Assembly: GCA_039177555.1 (NCBI GenBank)
Contig: JBCDFV010000001.1
Coordinates: forward strand, 182,268 to 246,267
Source: JANQGH01 sp039177555
GTDB taxonomy: Bacteria > Pseudomonadota > Alphaproteobacteria > DSM-16000 > Inquilinaceae
Direction of reading: 5' to 3'
Length of the DNA: 64,000 nucleotides
The position numbers and the translations under genes were made by a program. Every line of letters starts with the position of its first letter. Position 1 is the stretch's first letter. Under the pieces are notes generated by a model. That model was not told where the DNA came from. It did no database searches and saw only the letters and a list, made by a program, of their open reading frames with translations. Positions 44,403 to 51,857 of this stretch are shown one piece after another.

Positions 44403-45713
44403 ATGAGTAACATCGAAATCGGCCTGATCGGTTTTGCCGTGCTTGCGGTTCTGCTGTTGATCCGCATGCCGGTGGGCACGGCGATGCTGCTGGTCGGCAC
44501 GGGCGGGCTTTTTGTCATCAGTCCGCGCGGCGCCTTGCCGACGCTCGCCGGCGAGGTGTTCAGCATCTCGTCGATCTATTCGCTGACCATCCTGCCGCTG
44601 TTCGTGCTGATGGGGAACCTCGCGGGCGTTTCCGGCATGTCGCGGGATCTGTACGACGCCGCGCAAAGCTGGTTTGGCCATTATCGCGGCGGGCTGGCCT
44701 CGTCGACGGTCGTCGGCTGTGCCGGATTTTCCGCCTTGTCCGGCTCGTCCTTGGCCTCGGCCGTCACCATGGGCCGGGTCGCGCTGCCGGAGATGCAGCG
44801 CTTCCGTTATGCCGACAGCCTGGCGACCGGGTCGATCGCCGCCGGCGGCACCTTGGGCATCCTGATCCCGCCCTCGGCCGGTTTCGTCGTCTACGCGATC
44901 CTGACTGAAGAATCGATCGGACGCCTGTTCATGGCCGGCGTGTTGCCGGGCCTGATGCTGACCGGGCTGTTCATCCTGGCCATCACCCTGCTGGTCCGCC
45001 GAAACCCCGAACTGGCGCCGGGGTCGGCCACGCGCGCTGATCTGCAGGTGCGCCTGCGCTCGCTCAGGCGCGCGACCTGGATCATCTCGATCATCCTGAT
45101 CACCATCGGCGGCATCTATCTCGGCGTCTTCTCCGCCGTCGAGGCGGCTGGCATGGGCGCCTTCTTCGCCTTCCTCGTCGCCGTGTTCCGGCGAACCTTG
45201 ACCTGGGCGGCTTGCAAGGAGGTCGTGGCCTACACGCTGCGCTCGACAGCGACCACCTTCATCATCCTGATGGGTGCCTTCGTCTTCACGCCCTTTGTCG
45301 CCCGCACCGGCATTCCGGCGGCGATTGTCGACGGCCTCACCGGCCTGGGCTTCGGGCCTTACGGGGTGCTGCTGCTGATCTTGGCCGTGCTGATCCTGCT
45401 GGGCACCTTCCTGGAGGGCTTCGCGATCCTGGTGCTGACCTTGCCGCTGATCCAGCCGCTGTTGGAGGTCTACGGCTTCGACCTGATCTGGTTCGGCGTG
45501 TTGATGGTGATCGTGCTGGAGATGGGCCTGATCTCGCCCCCTGTCGGCATCAACGTCTTCGTGGTGAAGGGCATAGCGCCCGGGGTGCCGATGAACACCA
45601 TCTTCCGCGGCATCTGGCCCTTCTGGTTCGCCATGCTGATCGCCATCCTGATCCTGGTCGCGGTGCCCGAGATCGCCCTGTTCCTGCCCGACACGATGTT
45701 TGGCGGCGGGTGA
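44403..45713 (+). CDS. TRAP transporter large permease, DctM type
   Basis: A 436-residue ion-transporter-fold protein with about 12 hydrophobic segments, forming the substrate path of the importer. Conserved DctM stretches are present: GRVALPEMQRFRYADSLATG with SIAAGGTLGILIPPSAGFVV near 150, and LLGTFLEGFAILVLTLPLIQ plus MGLISPPVGINVFVVKGIAP near 345-395. Transport is normally Na+-coupled and unidirectional inward. It ends the catabolic unit of aldehyde dehydrogenase, ThDP enzyme and TRAP genes; tRNA-Gln follows about 100 bases later. Confidence 0.94.
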   Translation: MSNIEIGLIGFAVLAVLLLIRMPVGTAMLLVGTGGLFVISPRGALPTLAGEVFSISSIYSLTILPLFVLMGNLAGVSGMSRDLYDAAQSWFGHYRGGLASSTVVGCAGFSALSGSSLASAVTMGRVALPEMQRFRYADSLATGSIAAGGTLGILIPPSAGFVVYAILTEESIGRLFMAGVLPGLMLTGLFILAITLLVRRNPELAPGSATRADLQVRLRSLRRATWIISIILITIGGIYLGVFSAVEAAGMGAFFAFLVAVFRRTLTWAACKEVVAYTLRSTATTFIILMGAFVFTPFVARTGIPAAIVDGLTGLGFGPYGVLLLILAVLILLGTFLEGFAILVLTLPLIQPLLEVYGFDLIWFGVLMVIVLEMGLISPPVGINVFVVKGIAPGVPMNTIFRGIWPFWFAMLIAILILVAVPEIALFLPDTMFGGG

Positions 45714-45756
45714 GGCGCACAGGTTTGCACCGATGGGCGCTCTCGCCCGGTCGGTG

Positions 45757-45785
45757 TTGACAACGGCACCGGTCATTGCGATATC
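45757..45785 (+). promoter_or_regulatory. Putative tRNA-Gln promoter
   Basis: A perfect -35 TTGACA (45757-45762) is followed after 17 bases by GATATC (45780-45785), a 3-of-6 match to TATAAT. The distance to the mature tRNA start (45817) leaves a leader of about 25 bases, normal for a tRNA gene. Confidence 0.45.
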
Positions 45786-45816
45786 GAGGGCCCGCCGGCA
45801 CCAGCCGGTCGGTTGC

Positions 45817-45890
45817 TGGGGGATCGTCTAGCGGTAGGACTGCGGACTCTGACTCCGTCAACCCTGGTTCGAATCCAGGTCCCCCAGCCA
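45817..45890 (+). tRNA. tRNA-Gln (anticodon CUG)
   Basis: A complete 74-base cloverleaf including encoded CCA. Acceptor TGGGGGA (45817-45823) pairs with TCCCCCA (45880-45886), discriminator G45887, then CCA 45888-45890. The anticodon loop CTCTGAC carries CTG for glutamine, and the T arm has the invariant GGTTCGAATCC. The extreme 5' T followed by G-run is normal for glutamine tRNA. Confidence 0.97.
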
Positions 45891-45954
45891 TTTATCCACC
45901 TAATACACGCGTCTTGGATCGCTGTGATCGGTGCCCCTGGAGCAACCGGCGTGA

Positions 45955-45982
45955 GGCAAAACCGGCGGAGTAGGGTTTTGCC
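45955..45982 (-). terminator. Stem-loop downstream of the sugar phosphorylase gene
   Basis: GGCAAAACC (45955-45963) and GGTTTTGCC (45974-45982) form a 9-bp perfect stem with a 10-base loop, six bases beyond the stop of the minus-strand phosphorylase gene. No T run follows, but position and stem strength suit a terminator or 3'-end stabiliser. It also lies 65 bases downstream of the tRNA in the other direction. Confidence 0.5.
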
Positions 45983-45988
45983 GGCTGC

Positions 45989-47731
45989 CTATTGTGTCAG
46001 CCAAAGGGCTTGATAAGGCTCCAGACACACTTCCCGGGTCTTGCCACCCAGAACGTCGGCGCGGCCGGAGATCAAGTCCCGAAGGCTCCCCGCTGCCGAG
46101 AGGCCAATGTCGGCCGGATCCAGGGCAAGTCGGATGCCTTGGTCCGAAACGTTCACCAACACCCACACGCGATCGTCGGGCGCCTCGCGCACGATGCTGA
46201 AAACCCGGTCATCGACCCTGACGACCCGCTGCGCCACGTTGGGGTGAAAGGCCGTGCGTTGCCGGCGAATGGTCAACAGACGGCGATAGCCGTCGAGCAC
46301 GCGGTGTCGAAGGCTGTCCGGCTCCGTCAGTTCAGCTTCCAGCTCGGAAAGCCACAGGCGCTCGCGGTTGATCGAGCGGTTCTGGCCGGTGCGTTCAACC
46401 CCCGCATGATCACTGCGCGAGCCGAGCAGGCTGTGAATATAGATGCCGGGCACGCCGACAACCGACAGCAGGATGGTCTGCGCGGCCAGAAACTTGGCAG
46501 CGCGCACAGCGTCGGTGTCGTCGGGCAACGCCACGGCGTCGATGTAGCTGATGTTCAACTCGTACGACGCCGTGCCGCCATCGGGCAGGGCACGCATCGA
46601 AACCAGGCCACCGCTGGAACGCACACGGTCGGCCATCGCCGCAACCTGTTCGCGCGTCAAGATATCCTCGACGGGCCGCAGGCCGATGCCGTCATGGGAT
46701 GCGAGGAAATTGAAGTACGTGGTCGATGGCGTCGTCGGCTCCAACGACGCCGCCCAGTCAGACAATGGTCGCGCATTGCCCGTCTGAAAGGCGTGAAGCG
46801 TCAGGGGCGGCAACGGGAACTGATAGACCAGGTGCGCCTCGTTCGTGCCATCGCCGAAGTAGCTGATGTTGTCCTGGTGCGGCACGTTGGTTTCCGTGAT
46901 CAGCAGGGTTCCCGGCGCGGCGTAATCCAGCACCTGGCGCATCACCTGGATCAGCGCGTGCGTCTGGGGCAGATGCATGCAGGTCGTGCCGATCTGCTTC
47001 CAAAGAAAGCCGATGGCGTCGAGGCGGATGAAGCGCGCGCCCCGTTGGGCATAGAACAGCAGCAGATCGATGATCTCGATCAACACGTCCGGGTTGGCAT
47101 AGTTGAGATCGATCTGGTCGGCGCTGAACGTGGTCCAGGTGTGCTTGGCGCCCGACGCCGTCTCCACCGGTGTCAGCAACGGCAAGGCACGCGGCCGCGT
47201 GACCTGGCTGTAGTCGAGATCGGGGTCGGCGACGATGAAATAGTCGGCGTAGGCCGGATCGTCGGCGACGAACCCCTCGAACCAGGTGCTTTGGCGCGAG
47301 ACGTGATTGATGACGGCATCGAACATCAGGCCATACCGCTCGGCCAGCATCGCAACATCGTCCCAGGTGCCGACGTGCCCGTTCACCGCCCGATAATCGA
47401 TCACCGAAAAGCCGTCATCGGAGGAATAGGGATAAAACGGCAGGATATGGACGTCCGGCACAGTGTCCCCCACGTGCCGGTCGAGGACGTCCGACAGCAC
47501 GGCCAGGGGTGGCCGTTCGCCGTCCAGGATCGAATCCCCGTAGGCGATCAGCATCACATCCGTCTGATCGACCCAGCGGTTTGCGCGCTCGGGAATGGTA
47601 TCCCGGTAGCGGCCTGCCAGATCCGCAATACGCCCGACAAGCGCATCGGCGGTGTGGGACGGGTAGGCAAGCGCCAGCCGCTCCCTCAAAACATCCACTC
47701 TCAGCGGGCGGTCATCGGCATCATCGGGCAT
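45989..47731 (-). CDS. GH13 sugar phosphorylase (sucrose/glucosylglycerate phosphorylase-like)
   Basis: A 580-residue (from ATG 47731) alpha-amylase-fold enzyme of the GH13 subfamily 18 type, which cleaves glucosides with phosphate to give glucose 1-phosphate. Features in order: HILPFYPYSSDDGFSVIDYR near 95, FDAVINHVSRQSTWF near 140, nucleophile Asp in GARFIRLDAIGFLWKQ near 240, acid/base Glu in LLITETNVPHQDNISY near 285, and Asp in FLASHDGIGLRPVED near 345. Whether the acceptor is fructose, glycerate or another sugar is unresolved. An in-frame TTG at 47827 would add 32 residues without a ribosome site. Stand-alone gene between tRNA-Gln and a TupA-like gene. Confidence 0.88.
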   Translation of the reverse strand: MPDDADDRPLRVDVLRERLALAYPSHTADALVGRIADLAGRYRDTIPERANRWVDQTDVMLIAYGDSILDGERPPLAVLSDVLDRHVGDTVPDVHILPFYPYSSDDGFSVIDYRAVNGHVGTWDDVAMLAERYGLMFDAVINHVSRQSTWFEGFVADDPAYADYFIVADPDLDYSQVTRPRALPLLTPVETASGAKHTWTTFSADQIDLNYANPDVLIEIIDLLLFYAQRGARFIRLDAIGFLWKQIGTTCMHLPQTHALIQVMRQVLDYAAPGTLLITETNVPHQDNISYFGDGTNEAHLVYQFPLPPLTLHAFQTGNARPLSDWAASLEPTTPSTTYFNFLASHDGIGLRPVEDILTREQVAAMADRVRSSGGLVSMRALPDGGTASYELNISYIDAVALPDDTDAVRAAKFLAAQTILLSVVGVPGIYIHSLLGSRSDHAGVERTGQNRSINRERLWLSELEAELTEPDSLRHRVLDGYRRLLTIRRQRTAFHPNVAQRVVRVDDRVFSIVREAPDDRVWVLVNVSDQGIRLALDPADIGLSAAGSLRDLISGRADVLGGKTREVCLEPYQALWLTQ

Positions 47732-47999
47732 CGCATCGTCATCGCTTTGGCCGGCCTGTTGCTCAAGTCGGGCCTTATCGGGTGCGGGGGTACGCAGGAT
47801 GGCATCATAAGGGATCGTCCTCGACAACGGCGAGGTGTTTGCGAAAGTGACGGACCGGCGGCTGCTCGGGCTTTCCGATCGAAACCGCCGCGACCGTGTT
47901 GTGCGCCGTCACGCTGTCGCCGACAACACCCCAGGTCACGCCCATTGCACCGAAGCACAGCCAAACGTCAGACCACAGAGTCCCAGGCCGGACCGAATT

Positions 48000-48962
48000 T
48001 CAGGCTGCGACGGCCTTGCGCGCCGATCGAAATCCGAACGCGTCGATCAGCTCTCTCCAGATCGAGCGCGTGGGCGTCGGCCAAAGCGCGCCCATCTCCT
48101 GGTCAATCGAACGATCGCTATTCTCCGCCTGCGCGCCAACCCAGATCAAACCGCCCGATGCCGAGTACGGGGTGATCTCGGCGAGATAGAGCTCGCCCAT
48201 GACATCGAAGAAGTCGACGCGCATATGTCCGAAATCGCTGCTGATCTGTGCCGATATCCGGCACATATCTTCCCAAAAGGGCGGCCTTGGCTGCGGCTGC
48301 CCGACATCCGTCCTTTCGCCGTCGATAATGGCGCACCACGGCAGCTGTCGCCAGTCTGCATCATAGAAGGTCAGGTCGGCATCGTCGGTGAGTTTGCCGA
48401 TACTGAGTTGCACCAACTTTAGTTGGCCAGCAAAACAGTAGACCCTGTACTCAGACGGCACGATCAGTTCGTCAGGCGTGGCAAGATACTCCTCGGCGAT
48501 GATCCCACGGGTTACTTGAGTGTAGGCCCACTCCCGGCCGGCGCGGCCATGGACCCGCCTCATCCACCGGGCGGCTTCGGTTTTGGAATGATGGATGTCG
48601 AGCCGCCGCTTGTCATCGCAGAGCAAAAAGCGGCCGCTCAGATGCGAGGGTTTCAGGACGAAGCGATCCGGCAAGCTGTCGAAGGGGATCGCGTCCGCGT
48701 CGTGCCCGTACCAATAGACCTCGGCCATCTTCAACGGCAGGTTCGCGCGTTCGACATAGTCTCGCAGCATCATCTTGTCGCAAAAAACCGCGAACTGCGG
48801 GTCGCGCTCGAACAGCTTTCGCCATTGCATCTTGTCGCCATAGGTCACGGGTCGGATGTAACGGGGCGGATACCCCATCGCCCGCCTGAACCGGTACGAG
48901 TTTTTGGTGTGTCGCAGGCGAACCAAACTGTTCGCCACTGCTATCGCGAGTTCTGTTTCCAC
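48000..48962 (-). CDS. TupA-like ATP-grasp protein
   Basis: A 320-residue protein of the TupA-like ATP-grasp family found in surface polysaccharide loci, named from teichuronopeptide synthesis. Conserved stretches include VTYGDKMQWRKLFERDP and FCDKMMLRDYV (near 40-70), DRFVLKPSHLSGRFLLCDDK (ATP-binding Lys, near 105), EEYLATPDELIVPSEYRVYC (near 155) and MRVDFFDVMGELYLAEITPY (metal-binding Asp/Glu, near 245). It probably ligates an amino acid or amine to a glycan, which is inference. Start is GTG 48962. The DNA upstream (48963-49099) is clearly less GC-rich than the window, hinting at acquisition by transfer. Confidence 0.82.
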   Translation of the reverse strand: METELAIAVANSLVRLRHTKNSYRFRRAMGYPPRYIRPVTYGDKMQWRKLFERDPQFAVFCDKMMLRDYVERANLPLKMAEVYWYGHDADAIPFDSLPDRFVLKPSHLSGRFLLCDDKRRLDIHHSKTEAARWMRRVHGRAGREWAYTQVTRGIIAEEYLATPDELIVPSEYRVYCFAGQLKLVQLSIGKLTDDADLTFYDADWRQLPWCAIIDGERTDVGQPQPRPPFWEDMCRISAQISSDFGHMRVDFFDVMGELYLAEITPYSASGGLIWVGAQAENSDRSIDQEMGALWPTPTRSIWRELIDAFGFRSARKAVAA

Positions 48963-49099
48963 GATCCAGACTGCGCAGAATCCGTGTGTGCTCTTCAGCC
49001 GACACTAGATGGATCGGTAATGCGTATCAAGCAGACCGCAAATAGAATGCCAAAGCAGTCCGAATAATTGCAGATCGTTTCTTTTAACGGGCCGAGAAA

Positions 49100-49606
49100 T
49101 CAAGATGAGACGGCGTCGAGCAAGCGCCAGCGCATGATCTTGGCGACCTGCGATAGCGCCTCTTGACGTTCAACGTCCACATCGCGATCCAGCCGTGTTT
49201 CGAACGCACGAAGGATCTGGTGCTTTGTCGCCCCCCTGACCGCGAAGATGAACGGGAAGCCAAACCGTTCGCGATAGGCGGCGTTCAGGCTTTCGAACTG
49301 GCGCAGCTCATCGCCGGTCAGGCTGTCCAGACCGGCGCCCCGCTGCTCGCGGCGCGAGGCGTCGGCCATGGACAGTTTGCCGGCCAGATCGGGATGCGCC
49401 CGCAAGACGGCAAGCTGCAAACCACCGTCTGCCCCGCCAAGCGCTCGTTCAAAAGCCGCCGTTAGATCGTCGAGATCGGCAAAGGGCCTGCGGTCCGCCG
49501 CCATGCGTGCAACGTCCGGGCTGTCCTCGGCGACATGTCCCAGGATCTCGACAAATCGATCCACGGACACGGCGTTCAGCGTTGCGAGATCAACCGGATT
49601 GTTCAT
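49100..49606 (-). CDS. uraD: 2-oxo-4-hydroxy-4-carboxy-5-ureidoimidazoline (OHCU) decarboxylase
   Basis: Decarboxylates OHCU to S-allantoin, the last step of urate degradation to allantoin. ATG 49606 gives 168 residues beginning MNNPVDLATLNAVSVDRFVE; the longer frame is shadow sequence of puuE. The catalytic His is in LAVLRAHPDLAGKLSMAD near 73, and the family motifs LTGDELRQFESLNAAYRERF and GFPFIFAVRGATKHQIL follow. The gene overlaps the upstream puuE by 17 bases. With uricase and UraH nearby it completes the three-step oxidation of urate to allantoin. Confidence 0.95.
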   Translation of the reverse strand: MNNPVDLATLNAVSVDRFVEILGHVAEDSPDVARMAADRRPFADLDDLTAAFERALGGADGGLQLAVLRAHPDLAGKLSMADASRREQRGAGLDSLTGDELRQFESLNAAYRERFGFPFIFAVRGATKHQILRAFETRLDRDVDVERQEALSQVAKIMRWRLLDAVSS

Positions 49607-50510
49607 TGGGGAACCTGTCGCGCCAGTGCTGGGCGATGTCCAGACGGCGACAGACCCAGACCCGCTCCTTGGCCGCGACATAGTCGAGGAAGCGCGCCAG
49701 AGACGCGGCCCGTCCGGGGCGGCCGACCAGCCGGCAATGCAGGCCGACCGACATCATCTTCGGCGCCGTCTCGCCTTCGTCATAGAGGGTGTCGAAGGCA
49801 TCCTTCAGGTAGGTGAAGAACTGATCGCCGGCATTGAAGCCCTGCGCCGTGGCGAACCGCATATCGTTCGCATCCAGCGTGTACGGCACGATCAGCAGCG
49901 GGCCGTGCGGTGTGGTTTCCCAATAGGGCAGATCGTCGGCATAGGAATCGGCGCAATAGCGGAAACCGCCCTCGCGTGCCGCCAGATCCCGGCTGACCGG
50001 GCTGATCCGGCCGGTATAGATGCCGAGCGGCCGTTCGCCGGTCGCCGCCGTATGTTCGGCGACGGCCTGTTGCAGGTGGCGCCATTCCTCGTCCGGCGGC
50101 ATATGCTGATAGTCGATCCAGCGCCAGCCGTGGGTGGCGATTTCCCAACCGGCCTCTTTCATCGCCGCGACCGCCTCCGGGTTGCGCGCCAAGGCCATGG
50201 AGACGCCGAACACGGTGACCGGCAGGCCGCGATCGGTGAACAGGCGCCACAGCCGCCAAAAGCCGGCCCGGCTACCATATTCGTACATGGACTCCATGTT
50301 CAGGTTGCGCGCGCCCTGGACAGGCACGGCGCCGATGCTTTCCGACAGAAACGCCTCAGACGCGGCATCGCCGTGCAGGATGCTGTTCTCGCCCCCCTCC
50401 TCGTAATTGACCACGAACTGTAGCGCGACCCGGGCGCCGCCGGGCCAGGCCGGGTCCGGCGGGGTTCGACCGTAGCCGATCAGGTCGCGGGGATAGTCGG
50501 TCTTGGTCAC
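49590..50510 (-). CDS. puuE: Allantoinase PuuE (polysaccharide deacetylase fold)
   Basis: Opens the hydantoin ring of allantoin to allantoate without the metal chemistry of classical allantoinases. The 306 residues carry the PuuE start DLIGYGRTPPDPAWPGGARV, the signature FVVNYEEGGENSILHGD near 38, ESMYEYGSRAGFWRLWRLF near 75 and the NodB-like GWEIATHGWRWIDYQHMPPD near 120. GTG 50510 overlaps the uricase stop by four bases. Order uricase-PuuE-UraD on one strand. No allantoicase or allantoate amidohydrolase is present in the window, so the next step must be encoded elsewhere. Confidence 0.95.
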   Translation of the reverse strand: MTKTDYPRDLIGYGRTPPDPAWPGGARVALQFVVNYEEGGENSILHGDAASEAFLSESIGAVPVQGARNLNMESMYEYGSRAGFWRLWRLFTDRGLPVTVFGVSMALARNPEAVAAMKEAGWEIATHGWRWIDYQHMPPDEEWRHLQQAVAEHTAATGERPLGIYTGRISPVSRDLAAREGGFRYCADSYADDLPYWETTPHGPLLIVPYTLDANDMRFATAQGFNAGDQFFTYLKDAFDTLYDEGETAPKMMSVGLHCRLVGRPGRAASLARFLDYVAAKERVWVCRRLDIAQHWRDRFPNEQSG

Positions 50511-51355
50511 CGGCTGACCGTCGCCTCGATCTGGCCATGCGGGTCGGCGGCGGGAACAAAGACGAACGTGCTGTCCTCGACCCCAAAGCGGCCGAGATCC
50601 GTCGGCAGGTAATGCAGGTTCGGCATGGCCATGCTGACCCGGTCAACTGTCGGCACCGCATCGAGGGCGGCGATGCCCATGCGGTACATGGTGTCTTGCA
50701 CCGACACGCTGTAGGTGTCGGCAAAGACGGCATCGAATGCGGCTAGAATCTCCATTCGATCGGCCGCCGCGTCCTCGGGCAGGCCGCGATAATGCCAGCG
50801 CGCGGTGAGTGCGGAGGCGAGAATGCGGTCGTCGGTTTCCGGCAAACTGGTGTACCGGTCGCGCACATAGTTGGTGAAGCCGGAACCGGTGGACTTCAAC
50901 ACCCGGCGCTCGTCCACACCGCCAACGGTTTCGCCATCGCCATCCTGGCCGCGGACCAGCCGCAGATAGGGCTGACCATTACCGTCCTGCGCGAAGGCGT
51001 GGGGGTGCTCCACGCCGCTCAAGGCCATGCGTTGCCAGACCGTCTCCCACGCTTCGATCTCGACCTGCTCGATGTCGGCATAGAGATCCAAAAATTTGCG
51101 CGCGAGCGCCCCGAGATAATCCAGCGCAGGCCCGGGCCCCGTTTCGGCGGCCACGACATAGGCCAGGTTCTTCATGGTATCGGTGGCAACGGTCGTGCTG
51201 TTGTCGGCGCGATCGAAGGCGACGCCGAACGCCTCGCCACGCAAGGTGATCTTCACGTCCAGTTCGCTGACATCCTGGCGTTCCTGGCGCCGGTCGACGC
51301 GCATGACCCGAACGCGTTCCTTGCCGTGGCTGTGATCCGTCAACCGATAGCTCAT
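50507..51355 (-). CDS. Factor-independent urate hydroxylase (uricase)
   Basis: Oxidises urate to 5-hydroxyisourate with O2 and no cofactor. ATG 51355 gives 282 residues, near the usual length, as two tandem T-fold units. Recognisable stretches include VFGVAF-like FGVAFDRADNSTTVATDTMKN (the Thr of the catalytic dyad, near 60), KSTGSGFTNYVRDRYTSLPE (near 150), YSVSVQDTMYRMG (near 215) and NLHYLPTDLGRFG (near 245). The longer frame upstream runs into the divergent promoter region and is rejected. First gene of the leftward purine operon. Confidence 0.95.
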   Translation of the reverse strand: MSYRLTDHSHGKERVRVMRVDRRQERQDVSELDVKITLRGEAFGVAFDRADNSTTVATDTMKNLAYVVAAETGPGPALDYLGALARKFLDLYADIEQVEIEAWETVWQRMALSGVEHPHAFAQDGNGQPYLRLVRGQDGDGETVGGVDERRVLKSTGSGFTNYVRDRYTSLPETDDRILASALTARWHYRGLPEDAAADRMEILAAFDAVFADTYSVSVQDTMYRMGIAALDAVPTVDRVSMAMPNLHYLPTDLGRFGVEDSTFVFVPAADPHGQIEATVSR

Positions 51356-51388
51356 ACCGTGCCCGCCCTCGTCAGAACCTGCGCCATA

Positions 51389-51472
51389 ATGCGCATGTTG
51401 CAGTGCCAAAGCGGCTATTGCACGCGGAATATGCATGTGCAAACTGAACGGTCACGCTGCTGTCGCCGTGAC
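51389..51472. promoter_or_regulatory. Divergent purine-operon control region with phased half-sites
   Basis: The 133-base spacer between uricase and uraH starts contains ATGCGCAT (51389-51396, perfect palindrome). It has TTGCA at 51398-51402, TTGCA at 51418-51422 and the inverted TGCAA at 51438-51442, whose first bases are exactly 20 bp apart. TTGCAC/GTGCAA form a dyad over 51418-51442. GTCACG (51451-51456) and CGTGAC (51467-51472) form another. The phasing suits a multimeric regulator controlling both directions, such as a LysR or GntR protein. Confidence 0.5.
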
Positions 51473-51488
51473 GTAGGATGACTAAGAA

Positions 51489-51842
51489 ATGGGCAGACTA
51501 ACGACACATATCTTGGATCAAGCCCGTGGCCGTCCGGCCGCCGGCGTGGCCGTGCGCCTTTACCGTATGGACGGCGAGACACAGGCGCTTGTGGCGCGGG
51601 CAACCACGAACGATGACGGCAGGCTGGACCAGCCGATCCTGTCGGGGCCGGCGATGCGGGCGGGCCCGTACCAGTTGGAATTCGATGCCGGCGCGTATTT
51701 CGAGGCAGTCGGCACGGCGCTTGCTTCAGGAACGTTCTTGGAGACCGTCGTGATCCGGTTTCGGATCGATCATGAGGAGGAGCACTATCACGTGCCGTTG
51801 CTGTTGTCCCCGTATGGCTATGCCACCTATCGCGGCAGCTGA
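51489..51842 (+). CDS. uraH: 5-hydroxyisourate hydrolase
   Basis: The transthyretin-like enzyme that hydrolyses 5-hydroxyisourate to OHCU. The 117-residue protein has the N-terminal LTTHILDQARGRPAAGVAVRL motif with the catalytic His at residue 6-7, and ends with the invariant SPYGYATYRGS, the YRGS tail that distinguishes the enzyme from transthyretin. Cytoplasmic, no signal peptide. First gene of the rightward purine transcript, with xdhA 15 bases downstream; uricase and UraD, which act before and after it, are encoded across the divergent promoter. Confidence 0.97.
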   Translation: MGRLTTHILDQARGRPAAGVAVRLYRMDGETQALVARATTNDDGRLDQPILSGPAMRAGPYQLEFDAGAYFEAVGTALASGTFLETVVIRFRIDHEEEHYHVPLLLSPYGYATYRGS

Positions 51843-51857
51843 AGCCGGACCCCGCCC

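Noticed and set aside
44316..45776. A 486-codon minus-strand frame opposite DctM
   Set aside because: Composition (runs of Asp/Gln/His/Arg) is typical of the antisense of a hydrophobic high-GC gene, with no domain; the plus strand encodes a clear permease.
45817..45990. Prophage or integrative element attachment at tRNA-Gln
   Set aside because: No integrase gene, phage gene or second copy of the tRNA 3' end was found in the window; only a weaker islet hypothesis is kept.
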